The position numbers were made by a program, and so were the translations under genes. Below, in pieces: positions 1 to 8,008 of a stretch of 23,888 nt of DNA (the first letter of the stretch is position 1; each line of letters starts with the position of its first letter). Origin of the DNA: JADKBO01 sp037968395 (GTDB taxonomy: Bacteria; Bacteroidota; Bacteroidia; Chitinophagales; Saprospiraceae). Location of the stretch: contig JBBKVK010000107.1 in assembly GCA_037968395.1 (NCBI GenBank), positions 1-23,888 on the forward strand. Direction: 5' to 3'. The notes under the pieces were generated by a model. The model had not been told where the DNA came from and ran no database searches. It was given only the letters and a program-made list of their open reading frames with translations.

Positions 1-9
1 ACATTTATT

Positions 10-1026
10 ATGAAAAAACTATTTACACTTTTTGCTTGCTTATTAGTGGGTCTAATTACAGCTCAAGATTTACAGGAAGGTCTTGTGATACATTATCCAT
101 TTGAGGATAACCTTACTGATGTTATTTCTGGAACGACTGCAGAAAACTTTGGTAATCTCACTTTTGAAGAGGGCAAGGTAGGAACAAAAGCAGTTCGATT
201 CTTCCAACAGGGTGCTTACTTCGTTACGCCTTCTGGTGCTCTTCAGGTAGGGCCTGTAATCGATGGCGGAACATCTGGCACCTTCTCTATGTTCGTTAAT
301 CACAGAGCAGATCCATTGCTGACAGATCGTCAAAATTATATTGCTCAAAAGAACCTTTGTGGACCGAGTGATAACAACCGTGGCCGTGTCGTATTATACC
401 GCCAGGACCCCAATAGTGGTTCTGATCCTGACAGTCTTATTTCATTTTTTGGCGGCACTCCAAATCGAACGAACTACAAACTAGACATGGGGGACACTTG
501 GATTCATCTAACTTTAACCATCGACACTGATAAGGAAGAATTTGCTTTTTTCGTTGATGGCGTTGAGACCGTTAGAAACCAACTTGGCAAACAGGCAGAG
601 AATTCTTGTGGTGAATATGTCATAGGCCACCACCTTACTTTTACTACTGAGACCCAAACATTTGATGGGCTGATGGATGATCTTCGCTTTTACAATAGAG
701 TGCTTACGCAAGAGGAAATCTCGATGCTCTCTAATCAGACTCCATCTTCTACAAAAGAAGAAATTGTGGCTAATGCCATTAAACTTACACCTAACCCAGT
801 AGCCTCTAATCAGCCGTTCAACTTAACAATCGATCGCTCTGTTTTCAAAACTGGCTCAGCTCTAGTTATGAACATCATTGATGCTAGTGGCCGCAAGGTA
901 ATGGAACGCCAATACGATGGGGCGTCGGATCAGATAACATTGAATCATGGCTTAATTCCTGGAATATTTACAGTTTCCCTAACTGATGGCAAACGGCTTA
1001 CGACTATGAAATTAGTGGTTCTTTAA
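10..1026 (+). CDS. Secreted LamG-fold protein with T9SS C-terminal sorting domain
   Basis: Predicted exported protein of 338 residues. Residues 1-18 form a signal peptide (Lys-Lys, hydrophobic core, cleavage near TA-QD). Residues about 22-240 look like a concanavalin A/LamG-type jelly-roll: the segment ending GLMDDLRFYNRVLTQEEI near residue 240 is the classic last strand of the Laminin_G_3 family. Residues about 256-338 are a type A T9SS sorting domain (LTPNPV at its start, a DASGRKV turn, end MKLVVL). By family knowledge the protein would cross the outer membrane through the type IX system and be released or attached to the surface, where a LamG domain usually binds carbohydrate or another ligand. 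No catalytic domain is visible. Base composition and arginine codons (mostly CGN) differ from the AGA-rich neighbours. A strong terminator follows, so it appears to end its own transcript. The ligand is unknown. Confidence 0.88.
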   Translation: MKKLFTLFACLLVGLITAQDLQEGLVIHYPFEDNLTDVISGTTAENFGNLTFEEGKVGTKAVRFFQQGAYFVTPSGALQVGPVIDGGTSGTFSMFVNHRADPLLTDRQNYIAQKNLCGPSDNNRGRVVLYRQDPNSGSDPDSLISFFGGTPNRTNYKLDMGDTWIHLTLTIDTDKEEFAFFVDGVETVRNQLGKQAENSCGEYVIGHHLTFTTETQTFDGLMDDLRFYNRVLTQEEISMLSNQTPSSTKEEIVANAIKLTPNPVASNQPFNLTIDRSVFKTGSALVMNIIDASGRKVMERQYDGASDQITLNHGLIPGIFTVSLTDGKRLTTMKLVVL

Positions 1027-1050
1027 TATATCATTGAAATATTAAATTTT

Positions 1051-1093
1051 AGAGGCCTCTTCCGAAACATCTGAAGAGGCCTCTTTTTTTTTT
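1051..1093 (+). terminator. Strong intrinsic terminator after the LamG gene
   Basis: A perfect 12-bp stem (1051-1062 AGAGGCCTCTTC with 1073-1084 GAAGAGGCCTCT) and a 10-nt loop are followed by a T tract to 1093. It starts 24 nt after the stop codon of the LamG gene. Each arm contains the self-complementary 10-mer AGAGGCCTCT. Confidence 0.93.
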
Positions 1094-1156
1094 ATTTTAT
1101 AAAAAACAGCTTACTTATTAAGTTGTTGTGTAATCTAAATGGTTTTTTGCAGTATC

Positions 1157-1189
1157 TCAAATATTGATTTGAAGTAAGTAACTTCAAAT
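1157..1189. repeat. Three-arm inverted repeat that can form two exclusive hairpins
   Basis: TCAAAT (1157-1162), ATTTGA (1167-1172) and TCAAAT (1184-1189) lie in a row. The middle arm can pair with the left arm (6 bp, 4-nt loop) or, as ATTTGAAGT at 1167-1175, with ACTTCAAAT at 1181-1189 (9 bp, 5-nt loop). No T tract follows, so it is not a standard intrinsic terminator on either strand. Confidence 0.6.
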
Positions 1190-1450
1190 AGCTTGTTGTT
1201 TTGAGGGACGTTTTTTTCTTGGAGCATTTTTGGAGCAAGAAGTAAACTCTAAATAACTCTAGTTGGACTGGCAATATTGACATACTATATACAGCTTTTA
1301 TAATAATTGCATTAAAGAATACTGGCTCTGAACATAAAGAACTGCTTATTTAATTGTAAATTATATCATACCCTATCAGGGGAAACCCCACTAATCAGCT
1401 TCTTAACGCCAATAATCAGACAGTAAGGCTAATAAATCATAACTAATCTT

Positions 1451-1458
1451 TATATTTG
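1451..1458 (+). promoter_or_regulatory. Bacteroidota -7 element (TATATTTG) for the dockerin/T9SS gene
   Basis: TATATTTG fits the TAnnTTTG consensus and lies 28 nt before the ATG at 1487. No TTG is seen at the expected -33 spacing, so only half of the promoter is supported. Confidence 0.5.
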
Positions 1459-1486
1459 CTTTACATTTTGAATAACAACAATACTC

Positions 1487-3757
1487 ATGAGACCTCTAAT
1501 AATCCTCCTATTAGTTTGCTTTTCACTAATTTCTAATGACATTAAGGCTAGTTTGACTTGTCCGCCTAATGTGACACTTACTTGTGATAGCGATCTTTCT
1601 GATTTTAATTATACTGGATACCCAATACTAGGAGGTACCCATATTTATATTGGAGCATCTTATCAAGACCAAGATTTTACTACTCTTTGTGGTGTAGGTC
1701 ATGTTATTAGAAGATGGTATGTAGATCTTAATGGAGACAACCAATTGAGTACTGACGAACCATATTGTGACCAGACAATAACGTTGATTGATATCCCAAG
1801 AGAGATCACATTTGATGCTCCTAGAGATGTTACGATTGACTGCCTTGATGATATACCATCAAGTACTGTGACTTGGACAGCAGGCCCTTGTGACTTCATT
1901 GGCTACGATTCAGAAGACTTGATATTTGAAATTTCGAATGATGCTTGTTATAAGATAATGCGGAAGCATACTCTCATAGATTGGTGTGTATATGCTCCTC
2001 ATGACCCTAACTGGAATGGTGAAGGGTTATACATCTTTAAGCAGTACATAAAGGTGATCGACAACCAAGAACCTGTCATTAAGATTTGTGAAGCAAAAGA
2101 GTATGAAGTGGGCACAGAATGTAAAACGGAAGTAACTCTTACTAATTCAGCTGTAGATCTTGGTAGTTGTCCATCAGCAGATTTATATTGGGAAGTTGAG
2201 ATTGACCTATGGGCAAATGGAGACATAGATTATGTATTTAGCTATTTACTTACTGGGAAGTTTAACATTCCAACTAAAGCAAATAATGAAGAAGTATCGA
2301 TAAAGATACCAGAACTTCTCAAGCCAGGAAACCACAAAGTGAAATGGAAGGTAAAAGATGGATGTGGTAATTGGGAGTCTTGTTTGACAACTTTTAAAAC
2401 AGTGGATAAGAAAGCTCCTACTCCTTATTGTCATCAAGTAATATATGCAAGTTTTGATGGCTCAAATAATGGCTCAGTTGATATACCAGCAAGTATGTTT
2501 AATGTTGGAAGTTTTGATAATTGCTCTGCTCCAGAATACTTAAGTTATGCATTTAGCAATGATGTAAATGACGATACTCTAAATATTAGCTGCTTAAACC
2601 AAGGTTTTCAGTTTTTGAATGTTTATGCCTTTGATGAAAGAGGCAATAGCGACTTCTGTGTGGTGTACATGCTTATTTTTGATAATGGGCTGTGTAATTC
2701 TCGGTTTTCACCTCAGGGGACTACTAGACTTGCAAATGGGAATCAATTGCCTTATGTCGATCTTCATGTATCTAGACCAAATGAATTTATAGGCTCATGG
2801 TTGTCCAATCCAGATGGAAAATTACAAACTCAAGACATCCCTCTTTTTGATGACATCACATTTAAGCCTACATTAAATGGGTTAGATAAAGACAAAATAG
2901 ATGTAGAAGATTATTTAATGTTACTCGATCATCTCTTGGGTAAAAAACCACTGCAATACTTAAGTATTTTAGCCGCAGATCTAGATGACAATAAAAAGGT
3001 TTCAGTGCAAGACTTAAAACTCTTGAAGGACTTTGTTCTAGGTAGAAACAATCATTTTAATGATAGAGATTGGTCATTTGTTGCCAATCATCAAATACTT
3101 AACTTTAGCTTAAAATCACACAATAACTCGCTTAAAATTACAGAATTCGATGGTGATCTTGACTTTATTGGTGTTATGAAAGGAGATTTATCTAATCAAA
3201 CATTAGACTCTACGATTACAAGATCGAACCCTATTCTTCCTTTATATAAGACAACAAGTAATGAAGGGTATACAGCTTTCTACCTAAGTGAAAATATTGC
3301 ACTTAAAGGATTACAACTAAGCATCACTCTAGATCAATTGATAGACATGAGAAGTGGTCAATTAGATTTGAATGTAGAAAATTTATACTCCGACAATAGT
3401 CAAGTCAACCTACTATTGACTGATGTAGGATTCATAAATACTGAAGAGCCATTATTTTACGTAAAAGCAGGATCAATAAATTCAATCTCAGGTAAAGCTA
3501 TTTCCGCAGAAAATATAAAGTTTAGTTTGAAAGAACAAATTTATAATTTGGATCTGATTTTATATCCAAATCCTGCAGCTAATAGCATAGTAATTGAAGG
3601 CATTCAAGATGATCCAGTTGTAATTGTGAATATGGTCGGGCAGTCTATGGCCATCATTAAAAAGAACGGAAGTTCATTTGAAATAAGTACTTATCCGAAT
3701 GGCAGATACATTGTTAAGTCTGGAAATAAGGTCGCTTCGTTTATTAAAGTAGACTAA
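1487..3757 (+). CDS. Secreted multidomain protein with dockerin-like EF-hands and T9SS sorting domain
   Basis: Predicted secreted protein of 756 residues. Residues 1-21 are a signal peptide (cleavage near IKA-S). Residues about 22-400 form a cysteine-rich part made of beta-sandwich-like units of the kind common in Saprospiraceae surface proteins; paired cysteines occur in segments such as LTCPPNVTLTC and DVTIDCLDDIP. Residues about 464-523 hold two EF-hand-like, dockerin-type segments: NGLDKDKIDVEDYLMLLDHL and ADLDDNKKVSVQDLKLLKDF. Residues about 690-756 are a T9SS type A sorting domain (LYPNPAANSIVIEG, an NMVGQ turn, a final SFIKVD). It is likely exported and surface-associated, and may bind calcium at the EF-hand pair. 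No enzyme domain is recognised. The start is fixed by the signal peptide and by the -7 element 28 nt upstream. It is flanked by its own promoter and a weak terminator-like region, so it is probably transcribed alone. Confidence 0.85.
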   Translation: MRPLIILLLVCFSLISNDIKASLTCPPNVTLTCDSDLSDFNYTGYPILGGTHIYIGASYQDQDFTTLCGVGHVIRRWYVDLNGDNQLSTDEPYCDQTITLIDIPREITFDAPRDVTIDCLDDIPSSTVTWTAGPCDFIGYDSEDLIFEISNDACYKIMRKHTLIDWCVYAPHDPNWNGEGLYIFKQYIKVIDNQEPVIKICEAKEYEVGTECKTEVTLTNSAVDLGSCPSADLYWEVEIDLWANGDIDYVFSYLLTGKFNIPTKANNEEVSIKIPELLKPGNHKVKWKVKDGCGNWESCLTTFKTVDKKAPTPYCHQVIYASFDGSNNGSVDIPASMFNVGSFDNCSAPEYLSYAFSNDVNDDTLNISCLNQGFQFLNVYAFDERGNSDFCVVYMLIFDNGLCNSRFSPQGTTRLANGNQLPYVDLHVSRPNEFIGSWLSNPDGKLQTQDIPLFDDITFKPTLNGLDKDKIDVEDYLMLLDHLLGKKPLQYLSILAADLDDNKKVSVQDLKLLKDFVLGRNNHFNDRDWSFVANHQILNFSLKSHNNSLKITEFDGDLDFIGVMKGDLSNQTLDSTITRSNPILPLYKTTSNEGYTAFYLSENIALKGLQLSITLDQLIDMRSGQLDLNVENLYSDNSQVNLLLTDVGFINTEEPLFYVKAGSINSISGKAISAENIKFSLKEQIYNLDLILYPNPAANSIVIEGIQDDPVVIVNMVGQSMAIIKKNGSSFEISTYPNGRYIVKSGNKVASFIKVD

Positions 3758-3794
3758 GTTAAATTGTAATGTCTTGTTTTTGGTGATGGATTGC

Positions 3795-3838
3795 ACCCAT
3801 CATTTAATGGATGTTACTCCTTTGGGTTTTTCTTTTTT
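3795..3838 (+). terminator. Weak terminator-like hairpin after the dockerin/T9SS gene
   Basis: ACCCA (3795-3799) can pair with TGGGT (3823-3827), with a smaller CATC/GATG hairpin inside, followed by a T-rich run to 3838. The stem is short and imperfect, but the place (38 nt after the stop codon) and the T tract fit a terminator. Confidence 0.4.
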
Positions 3839-3943
3839 GTATCCGAAAACTGGATCGTATTAGGGATTAGACAATGAAGGATTTATTGTTGGAGTATCTT
3901 GATTATTAATCAATACCATAACTTTTTGTCTTATTTTAGTGTC

Positions 3944-3978
3944 ACTCTATTAGGTTTTTTATTGACCATTAATAGAGT
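3944..3978. terminator. Hairpin between convergent genes
   Basis: ACTCTATTA (3944-3952) pairs perfectly with TAATAGAGT (3970-3978), with a 17-nt loop. It begins 1 nt beyond the minus-strand stop codon of the polyprenyl synthase gene. No clear U tract follows on the minus strand; a short T run follows on the plus strand. It may end either convergent transcript. Confidence 0.45.
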
Positions 3979-3979
3979 T

Positions 3980-4954
3980 CTACTTTTTCCGTTCGGTGAT
4001 AAAAGCTATTAAATTTCTAAAATGTAGGGAGGCTTCTGTTTGTGGTAGTTGATCTAACATATCAAAGGCCTTAGCTTGGTAGGCTTTCATTTTTTCAATT
4101 GTGTACTCAATACCACCATGATCAATTACAAATTGGATGACTTCTCTTACAACTTTATTGTCCGTACTCTTATTCTTTATAAGATTGATTATTCTACGTT
4201 TATCTGATTTATTACAGTTGTTTAGAGCATATATAAGAGGTAAAGTCATCTTCTTCTCTTTGATGTCAATCCCAAGAGGCTTGCCGACATCTGCTTGTCC
4301 ATAATCGAATAAATCGTCTTTTATTTGAAAGCAGATTCCTATAGTTTCACCAAGAGCAATCATATGGTTTATATGGCCTTTATCATTAGTAACAGATGAG
4401 GCTCCTGCACCACATGCGGCTGCAATAAGTGAAGCCGTTTTTTTGGTAATAATATCAAAGTATACCTCTTCCACTATATCCAGCTTTCTCGCCTTTTCTA
4501 TTTGAATTAACTCCCCTTCTGCCATTTCTTTGACAGCAGTGCTTAAAATCTGAAGTTGTTCGTATTTATTATTATTAAGTGCTAATAGCAGGCCTTTGGA
4601 CAATAAATAGTCTCCAACTAAAACAGCAATCTTATTTTTCCAAAGTGCATTAATTGAGAAAAAACCTCTTCTTTGGTAGGCGTCATCAACTACGTCATCA
4701 TGCACTAAGGTCGCTGTGTGTAGCAATTCTACAAGAGAAGCACTGATATAAGTGGAGTCATTAGTCTGGCCAAACATTCTTGCAGACAAGAATACAAACA
4801 TTGGTCGAACCTGCTTACCCTTACTTTTGGCAATGTAATGCGTAATTTTATCCAAAAGACTGACATTACTCTTCATGGATTCCTTAAAGTGGGTATCAAA
4901 TTCTTTTAGCTCTTTGGAGATGAATTTCTTTATCTCATCAAGGCTCGAGGCCAT
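3980..4954 (-). CDS. Long-chain polyprenyl diphosphate synthase
   Basis: Trans-type isoprenyl diphosphate synthase of 324 residues, the usual family length. It condenses isopentenyl diphosphate onto an allylic primer in the cytoplasm to build the side chain of menaquinone. Visible motifs: GKQVRP near residues 46-51 (isopentenyl diphosphate binding), the first aspartate-rich motif DDVVD at 86-90, and the second, DDLFD, at 213-217, in the context FQIKDDLFDYG then GKPLGIDIKEKKMTLPL. The fifth residue before the first motif is a small alanine (A81). In this family a small residue there leaves the product tunnel open, which favours a long chain (roughly C35-C40) over farnesyl or geranylgeranyl diphosphate. 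Exact chain length cannot be read from sequence. The start at 4954 gives a natural N-terminus; AAGGAT just before the ATG is too close to be a normal Shine-Dalgarno. It is divergent from clpC and monocistronic. Confidence 0.93.
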   Translation of the reverse strand: MASSLDEIKKFISKELKEFDTHFKESMKSNVSLLDKITHYIAKSKGKQVRPMFVFLSARMFGQTNDSTYISASLVELLHTATLVHDDVVDDAYQRRGFFSINALWKNKIAVLVGDYLLSKGLLLALNNNKYEQLQILSTAVKEMAEGELIQIEKARKLDIVEEVYFDIITKKTASLIAAACGAGASSVTNDKGHINHMIALGETIGICFQIKDDLFDYGQADVGKPLGIDIKEKKMTLPLIYALNNCNKSDKRRIINLIKNKSTDNKVVREVIQFVIDHGGIEYTIEKMKAYQAKAFDMLDQLPQTEASLHFRNLIAFITERKK

Positions 4955-5360
4955 ATCCTTATTTTTTTGAAAGCGAAAGATAAATAATATTGATTGAATA
5001 GCTGAATGGATTAATAATTAATCTAATAAATTGGCTAATTCTATCATTTGTAAAGTATATCTTGAAATAGATTTAACCATGCTTAATTAAATACTTTGTT
5101 GATAATCCTTTATAAAAAATTGTAAAAATCTGACTAATTTATGATCTTTCGAAACTTAATAACGTTGTATACGTATAATAAGTAAGGCTTATTAATTCGA
5201 CCAACAGGTACATATTCTGCCAAATCAAGGAAATTATATGACAAAAGTGCAGAAAATGACTAGTTGGTATAATTTTTAAGCTTATTTTTGTATCATAATT
5301 TTAATGTAAATCAATAAAAACGTATTATTGTATTTGCATATATATAACTAAACAATTTAG
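4955..5360. other. Divergent intergenic region between polyprenyl synthase and clpC
   Basis: About 400 bp of very AT-rich DNA with no credible gene; the open frames starting here are under 16 codons. It contains a perfect 15-nt palindrome GATTAATAATTAATC at 5009-5023 and a likely clpC promoter near 5264-5290. For the minus-strand gene the only -7-like site I see is TATCTTTC at 4982-4975, one base off consensus and without a partner TTG. Confidence 0.55.
5264..5290 (+). promoter_or_regulatory. Probable clpC promoter
   Basis: TTG at 5264-5266 and TATTTTTG (TAnnTTTG) at 5283-5290, with a 16-nt spacer that is slightly short for Bacteroidota promoters. It would give a leader of about 60 nt before the ATG at 5361. 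Confidence 0.45.
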
Positions 5361-7931
5361 ATGAATAACAGAAAGTTTTCTCCTAAAGTAAAAAAGATAA
5401 TTCAACTAAGCCGTGAAGAAGCAATAAAGCTAGGACATTCGTCCATAGGTACAGAGCATTTCCTAATTGGAATACTCGAGGATAAAGACGGCCTGACTGC
5501 AAAAGTCTTTGATTCACTAGACATAGACATTGAGGCTGTCGAATCATACATGAAACAAGCGGAGAGTGTAGAAAAAATTGCTGATACTAAATACAACATG
5601 GGAAATATCCCTTTAAATAAACATGCTGAAAAAGTACTAAAAGTAACTTTTCTAGAAGCAAAAAAATATAAGACTGAAGAGATATTGCCAGAACATTTAA
5701 TGCTCTCAATATTGAAACACAAAGATTTTACCGCTGAAACATTGGTGAACAATTTTGACTTAGATTACGATACATTCAGGTCAGAATTAGAATATGTTAA
5801 GCAAGAAATGGAAACAGGATTTCAAGATTTCTTTCCTCCACAAGGTTCTGCGGATTCGGATTCTCCAATGGATGACGATTTGGGATCAGAATCTTCTTAT
5901 GGAGCCAGTGGCAATATTAAAAAAGGAAACAGCAAGTCTAGAACTCCTGTCTTAGATAATTTCGGAAGAGATGTAACAAGACTTGCAGAAGAAGACAAAC
6001 TTGACCCGATTATTGGTAGAGAAACAGAAATCGAAAGGGTTTCTCAAATATTAAGTAGAAGGAAGAAAAACAACCCTATTTTAATTGGAGAGCCTGGTGT
6101 TGGTAAGACAGCCATTGTTGAAGGTTTAGCATTAAGGATTACACAGAAGAAAGTCAGTAGAACACTTTTTAACAAAAGAGTTGTTATGCTAGATTTAGCA
6201 GCATTAGTTGCTGGAACAAAATACAGAGGACAGTTTGAAGAAAGGATGAAAGCCATCATGAGTGAGCTTGAAAAAGCCAAAGATGTCATTCTTTTCATTG
6301 ATGAAATCCATACTATTGTAGGAGCAGGTGGAGCCACAGGTTCTCTTGATGCTTCTAATATCTTTAAACCAGCATTAGCAAGAGGTGAATTACAATGTAT
6401 CGGAGCATCAACACTTGACGAATACAGACAATACATAGAGAAAGACGGCGCATTAGATAGAAGATTTCAGAAGGTACTAATAGAACCACCATCAGTAGAT
6501 GATGCTATTCATATTCTAAAAAATATCCAATCAAAATACGAGGACTTTCACAATGTCAATTACTCTGACGAAGCAATTGAAGCATGTGTAAAGCTTTCAG
6601 TAAGGTATATAACTGATAGATTTCTACCTGATAAAGCCATAGATGTAATGGATGAAGTTGGAGCAAGGACTCACTTAAAAAACATCCATGTTCCAGAGCA
6701 TGTAGAGGAGTTAGAAAAACAAATAGAAGAAGTAAAAACTCTTAAAAACCAAGCAGTTAAAAATCAACAATATGAAAAAGCTGCCGATTTAAGAGATAAC
6801 GAATCTAAACTTACTAAACGTCTTGACCAAGCTAAGATAGAGTGGGAAGAAGAAAGTAAGACAAAAAGATATCCTGTAGGCGAAGAGGAAATTGCAGAGG
6901 TGGTTTCTATGATGACAGGTATACCAGTCAATAGAGTGGCTCAAAAGGAGAGCAAAAAATTGGTAAAAATGACAGATGACATCAAAACGATGATCATTGG
7001 TCAAGATGAAGCTGTGGGTAAAATCACAAAAGCGATACAAAGGAATAGAGTAGGTCTAAAAGACCCTTCAAAACCAATTGGTTCGTTTATCTTTTTAGGT
7101 CCAACAGGAGTTGGTAAGACTCAATTAGCTAAATCTTTAGCTAAGACTATGTTTGATTCAGAAGATGCTTTGATTAGAATCGACATGAGTGAATATATGG
7201 AGAAATTTTCTATCACTAGACTGATTGGAGCTCCTCCAGGATACGTTGGATATGAGGAAGGAGGTCAGCTGACTGAAAAAATCAGAAGAAAGCCTTACTC
7301 TGTTGTTTTATTGGACGAAATTGAGAAAGCTCACCCAGATGTCTACAATATCTTGCTACAAGTATTGGACGATGGGCAGCTGACAGACGGACTTGGAAGG
7401 AAAATTGACTTTAAGAACACTTTGATCATCATGACTTCAAATATCGGGGTAAGACAACTCAAAGATTTTGGTCAAGGAGTTGGGTTTAGCACTGCATCGA
7501 GACAAGAAAATTCTGAAGAATATTCAAAAGGAGTGATACAAGGAGCACTGAAAAAAACCTTCTCTCCAGAATTCTTAAATAGGATAGATGATGTAATTAT
7601 TTTTAATTCTCTTAGTAAAGATGACATATTTAAAATAATTGATATAACTTTGTCAGATCTTTATAAGAGATTGAATGGCTTAGATTTTTCTTTGACGCTT
7701 TCAGACGAGGCAAAAAATTTCGTAGCTGAAAAGGGATATGATCCACAATTTGGAGCAAGACCTCTTCACAGAGCAATTCAAAAATACTTAGAAGATCCGC
7801 TTGCAGAATTTATTCTTAATCAAAATCCAGAAAATGGATCGGTATTAAAAGCGGTATTAGATGAAACAAAGGAAAAGCTTATAGTAAGCTATAGCGAAGA
7901 AGTGAAAGACAAAGAAAATATAAAAAAGTAA
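5361..7931 (+). CDS. clpC: ATP-dependent Clp protease ATP-binding subunit ClpC
   Basis: Class I HSP100/Clp unfoldase of 856 residues. It unfolds proteins and feeds them to the ClpP peptidase in the cytoplasm. Domain order: two Clp N repeats (about 3-150); an acidic Ser/Asp-rich linker (about 155-195); AAA+ domain D1 with Walker A GEPGVGKTA near 243 and Walker B VILFIDEIHT; a coiled middle region with a UVR-type motif (QYEKAADLRDNE, near 472); and AAA+ domain D2 with Walker A GPTGVGKTQ near 580, Walker B VVLLDEIEKAHPD, and the C-terminal D2-small domain. The UVR motif separates ClpC from ClpA and ClpB. A VGF tripeptide in D2 near 707 matches the IGF/VGF loop that docks on ClpP, so it should work with ClpP, which is not encoded in this window. 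No mcsA, mcsB or ctsR neighbours are present, unlike in Bacillota. Both Walker pairs look intact. A terminator follows. Confidence 0.97.
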   Translation: MNNRKFSPKVKKIIQLSREEAIKLGHSSIGTEHFLIGILEDKDGLTAKVFDSLDIDIEAVESYMKQAESVEKIADTKYNMGNIPLNKHAEKVLKVTFLEAKKYKTEEILPEHLMLSILKHKDFTAETLVNNFDLDYDTFRSELEYVKQEMETGFQDFFPPQGSADSDSPMDDDLGSESSYGASGNIKKGNSKSRTPVLDNFGRDVTRLAEEDKLDPIIGRETEIERVSQILSRRKKNNPILIGEPGVGKTAIVEGLALRITQKKVSRTLFNKRVVMLDLAALVAGTKYRGQFEERMKAIMSELEKAKDVILFIDEIHTIVGAGGATGSLDASNIFKPALARGELQCIGASTLDEYRQYIEKDGALDRRFQKVLIEPPSVDDAIHILKNIQSKYEDFHNVNYSDEAIEACVKLSVRYITDRFLPDKAIDVMDEVGARTHLKNIHVPEHVEELEKQIEEVKTLKNQAVKNQQYEKAADLRDNESKLTKRLDQAKIEWEEESKTKRYPVGEEEIAEVVSMMTGIPVNRVAQKESKKLVKMTDDIKTMIIGQDEAVGKITKAIQRNRVGLKDPSKPIGSFIFLGPTGVGKTQLAKSLAKTMFDSEDALIRIDMSEYMEKFSITRLIGAPPGYVGYEEGGQLTEKIRRKPYSVVLLDEIEKAHPDVYNILLQVLDDGQLTDGLGRKIDFKNTLIIMTSNIGVRQLKDFGQGVGFSTASRQENSEEYSKGVIQGALKKTFSPEFLNRIDDVIIFNSLSKDDIFKIIDITLSDLYKRLNGLDFSLTLSDEAKNFVAEKGYDPQFGARPLHRAIQKYLEDPLAEFILNQNPENGSVLKAVLDETKEKLIVSYSEEVKDKENIKK

Positions 7932-7940
7932 GTATCGGAT

Positions 7941-7987
7941 GGACATTGGAAGATTATTCATAATGGACGATCTTCCGTCCTTTTTTT
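7941..7987 (+). terminator. Intrinsic terminator between clpC and infC
   Basis: GGAC (7941-7944) and GGAAGAT (7948-7954) pair with ATCTTCC (7970-7976) and GTCC (7977-7980): an 11-bp stem with a 3-nt bulge on the 5' side, then seven T residues at 7981-7987. It lies 9 nt after the clpC stop and only 21 nt before the infC start, so it might also act as an attenuator for infC. Confidence 0.88.
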
Positions 7988-8008
7988 AATTAAAATTTAA
8001 TAACACAT

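Larger units (their letters stand above)
1094..1486. other. Intergenic region with inverted repeats, no gene seen
   Basis: No convincing coding region on either strand. It holds a perfect 9-bp hairpin with a 5-nt loop at 1167-1189, an overlapping alternative 6-bp hairpin at 1157-1172, a small GC-rich hairpin GGGG-AAA-CCCC at 1379-1389, and a probable promoter element at 1451-1458 for the next gene. A 63-codon minus-strand frame here (1092-1283) is AT-rich, has no recognisable domain and overlaps the terminator, so I do not call it. Confidence 0.6.

Noticed and set aside
1379..1389. GGGG-AAA-CCCC hairpin as a terminator or riboswitch core
   Set aside because: Only 4 bp with a 3-nt loop, no T tract and no surrounding conserved structure; mentioned only as local structure.
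5283..5360. Heat-shock type operator (CIRCE or CtsR-like) before clpC
   Set aside because: I looked for an inverted or tandem repeat of those kinds and saw none in the leader.
6044..6436. 130-codon minus-strand open frame inside clpC
   Set aside because: Antisense to the conserved first AAA+ domain; its sequence is the complement of Walker motifs and has no domain of its own.
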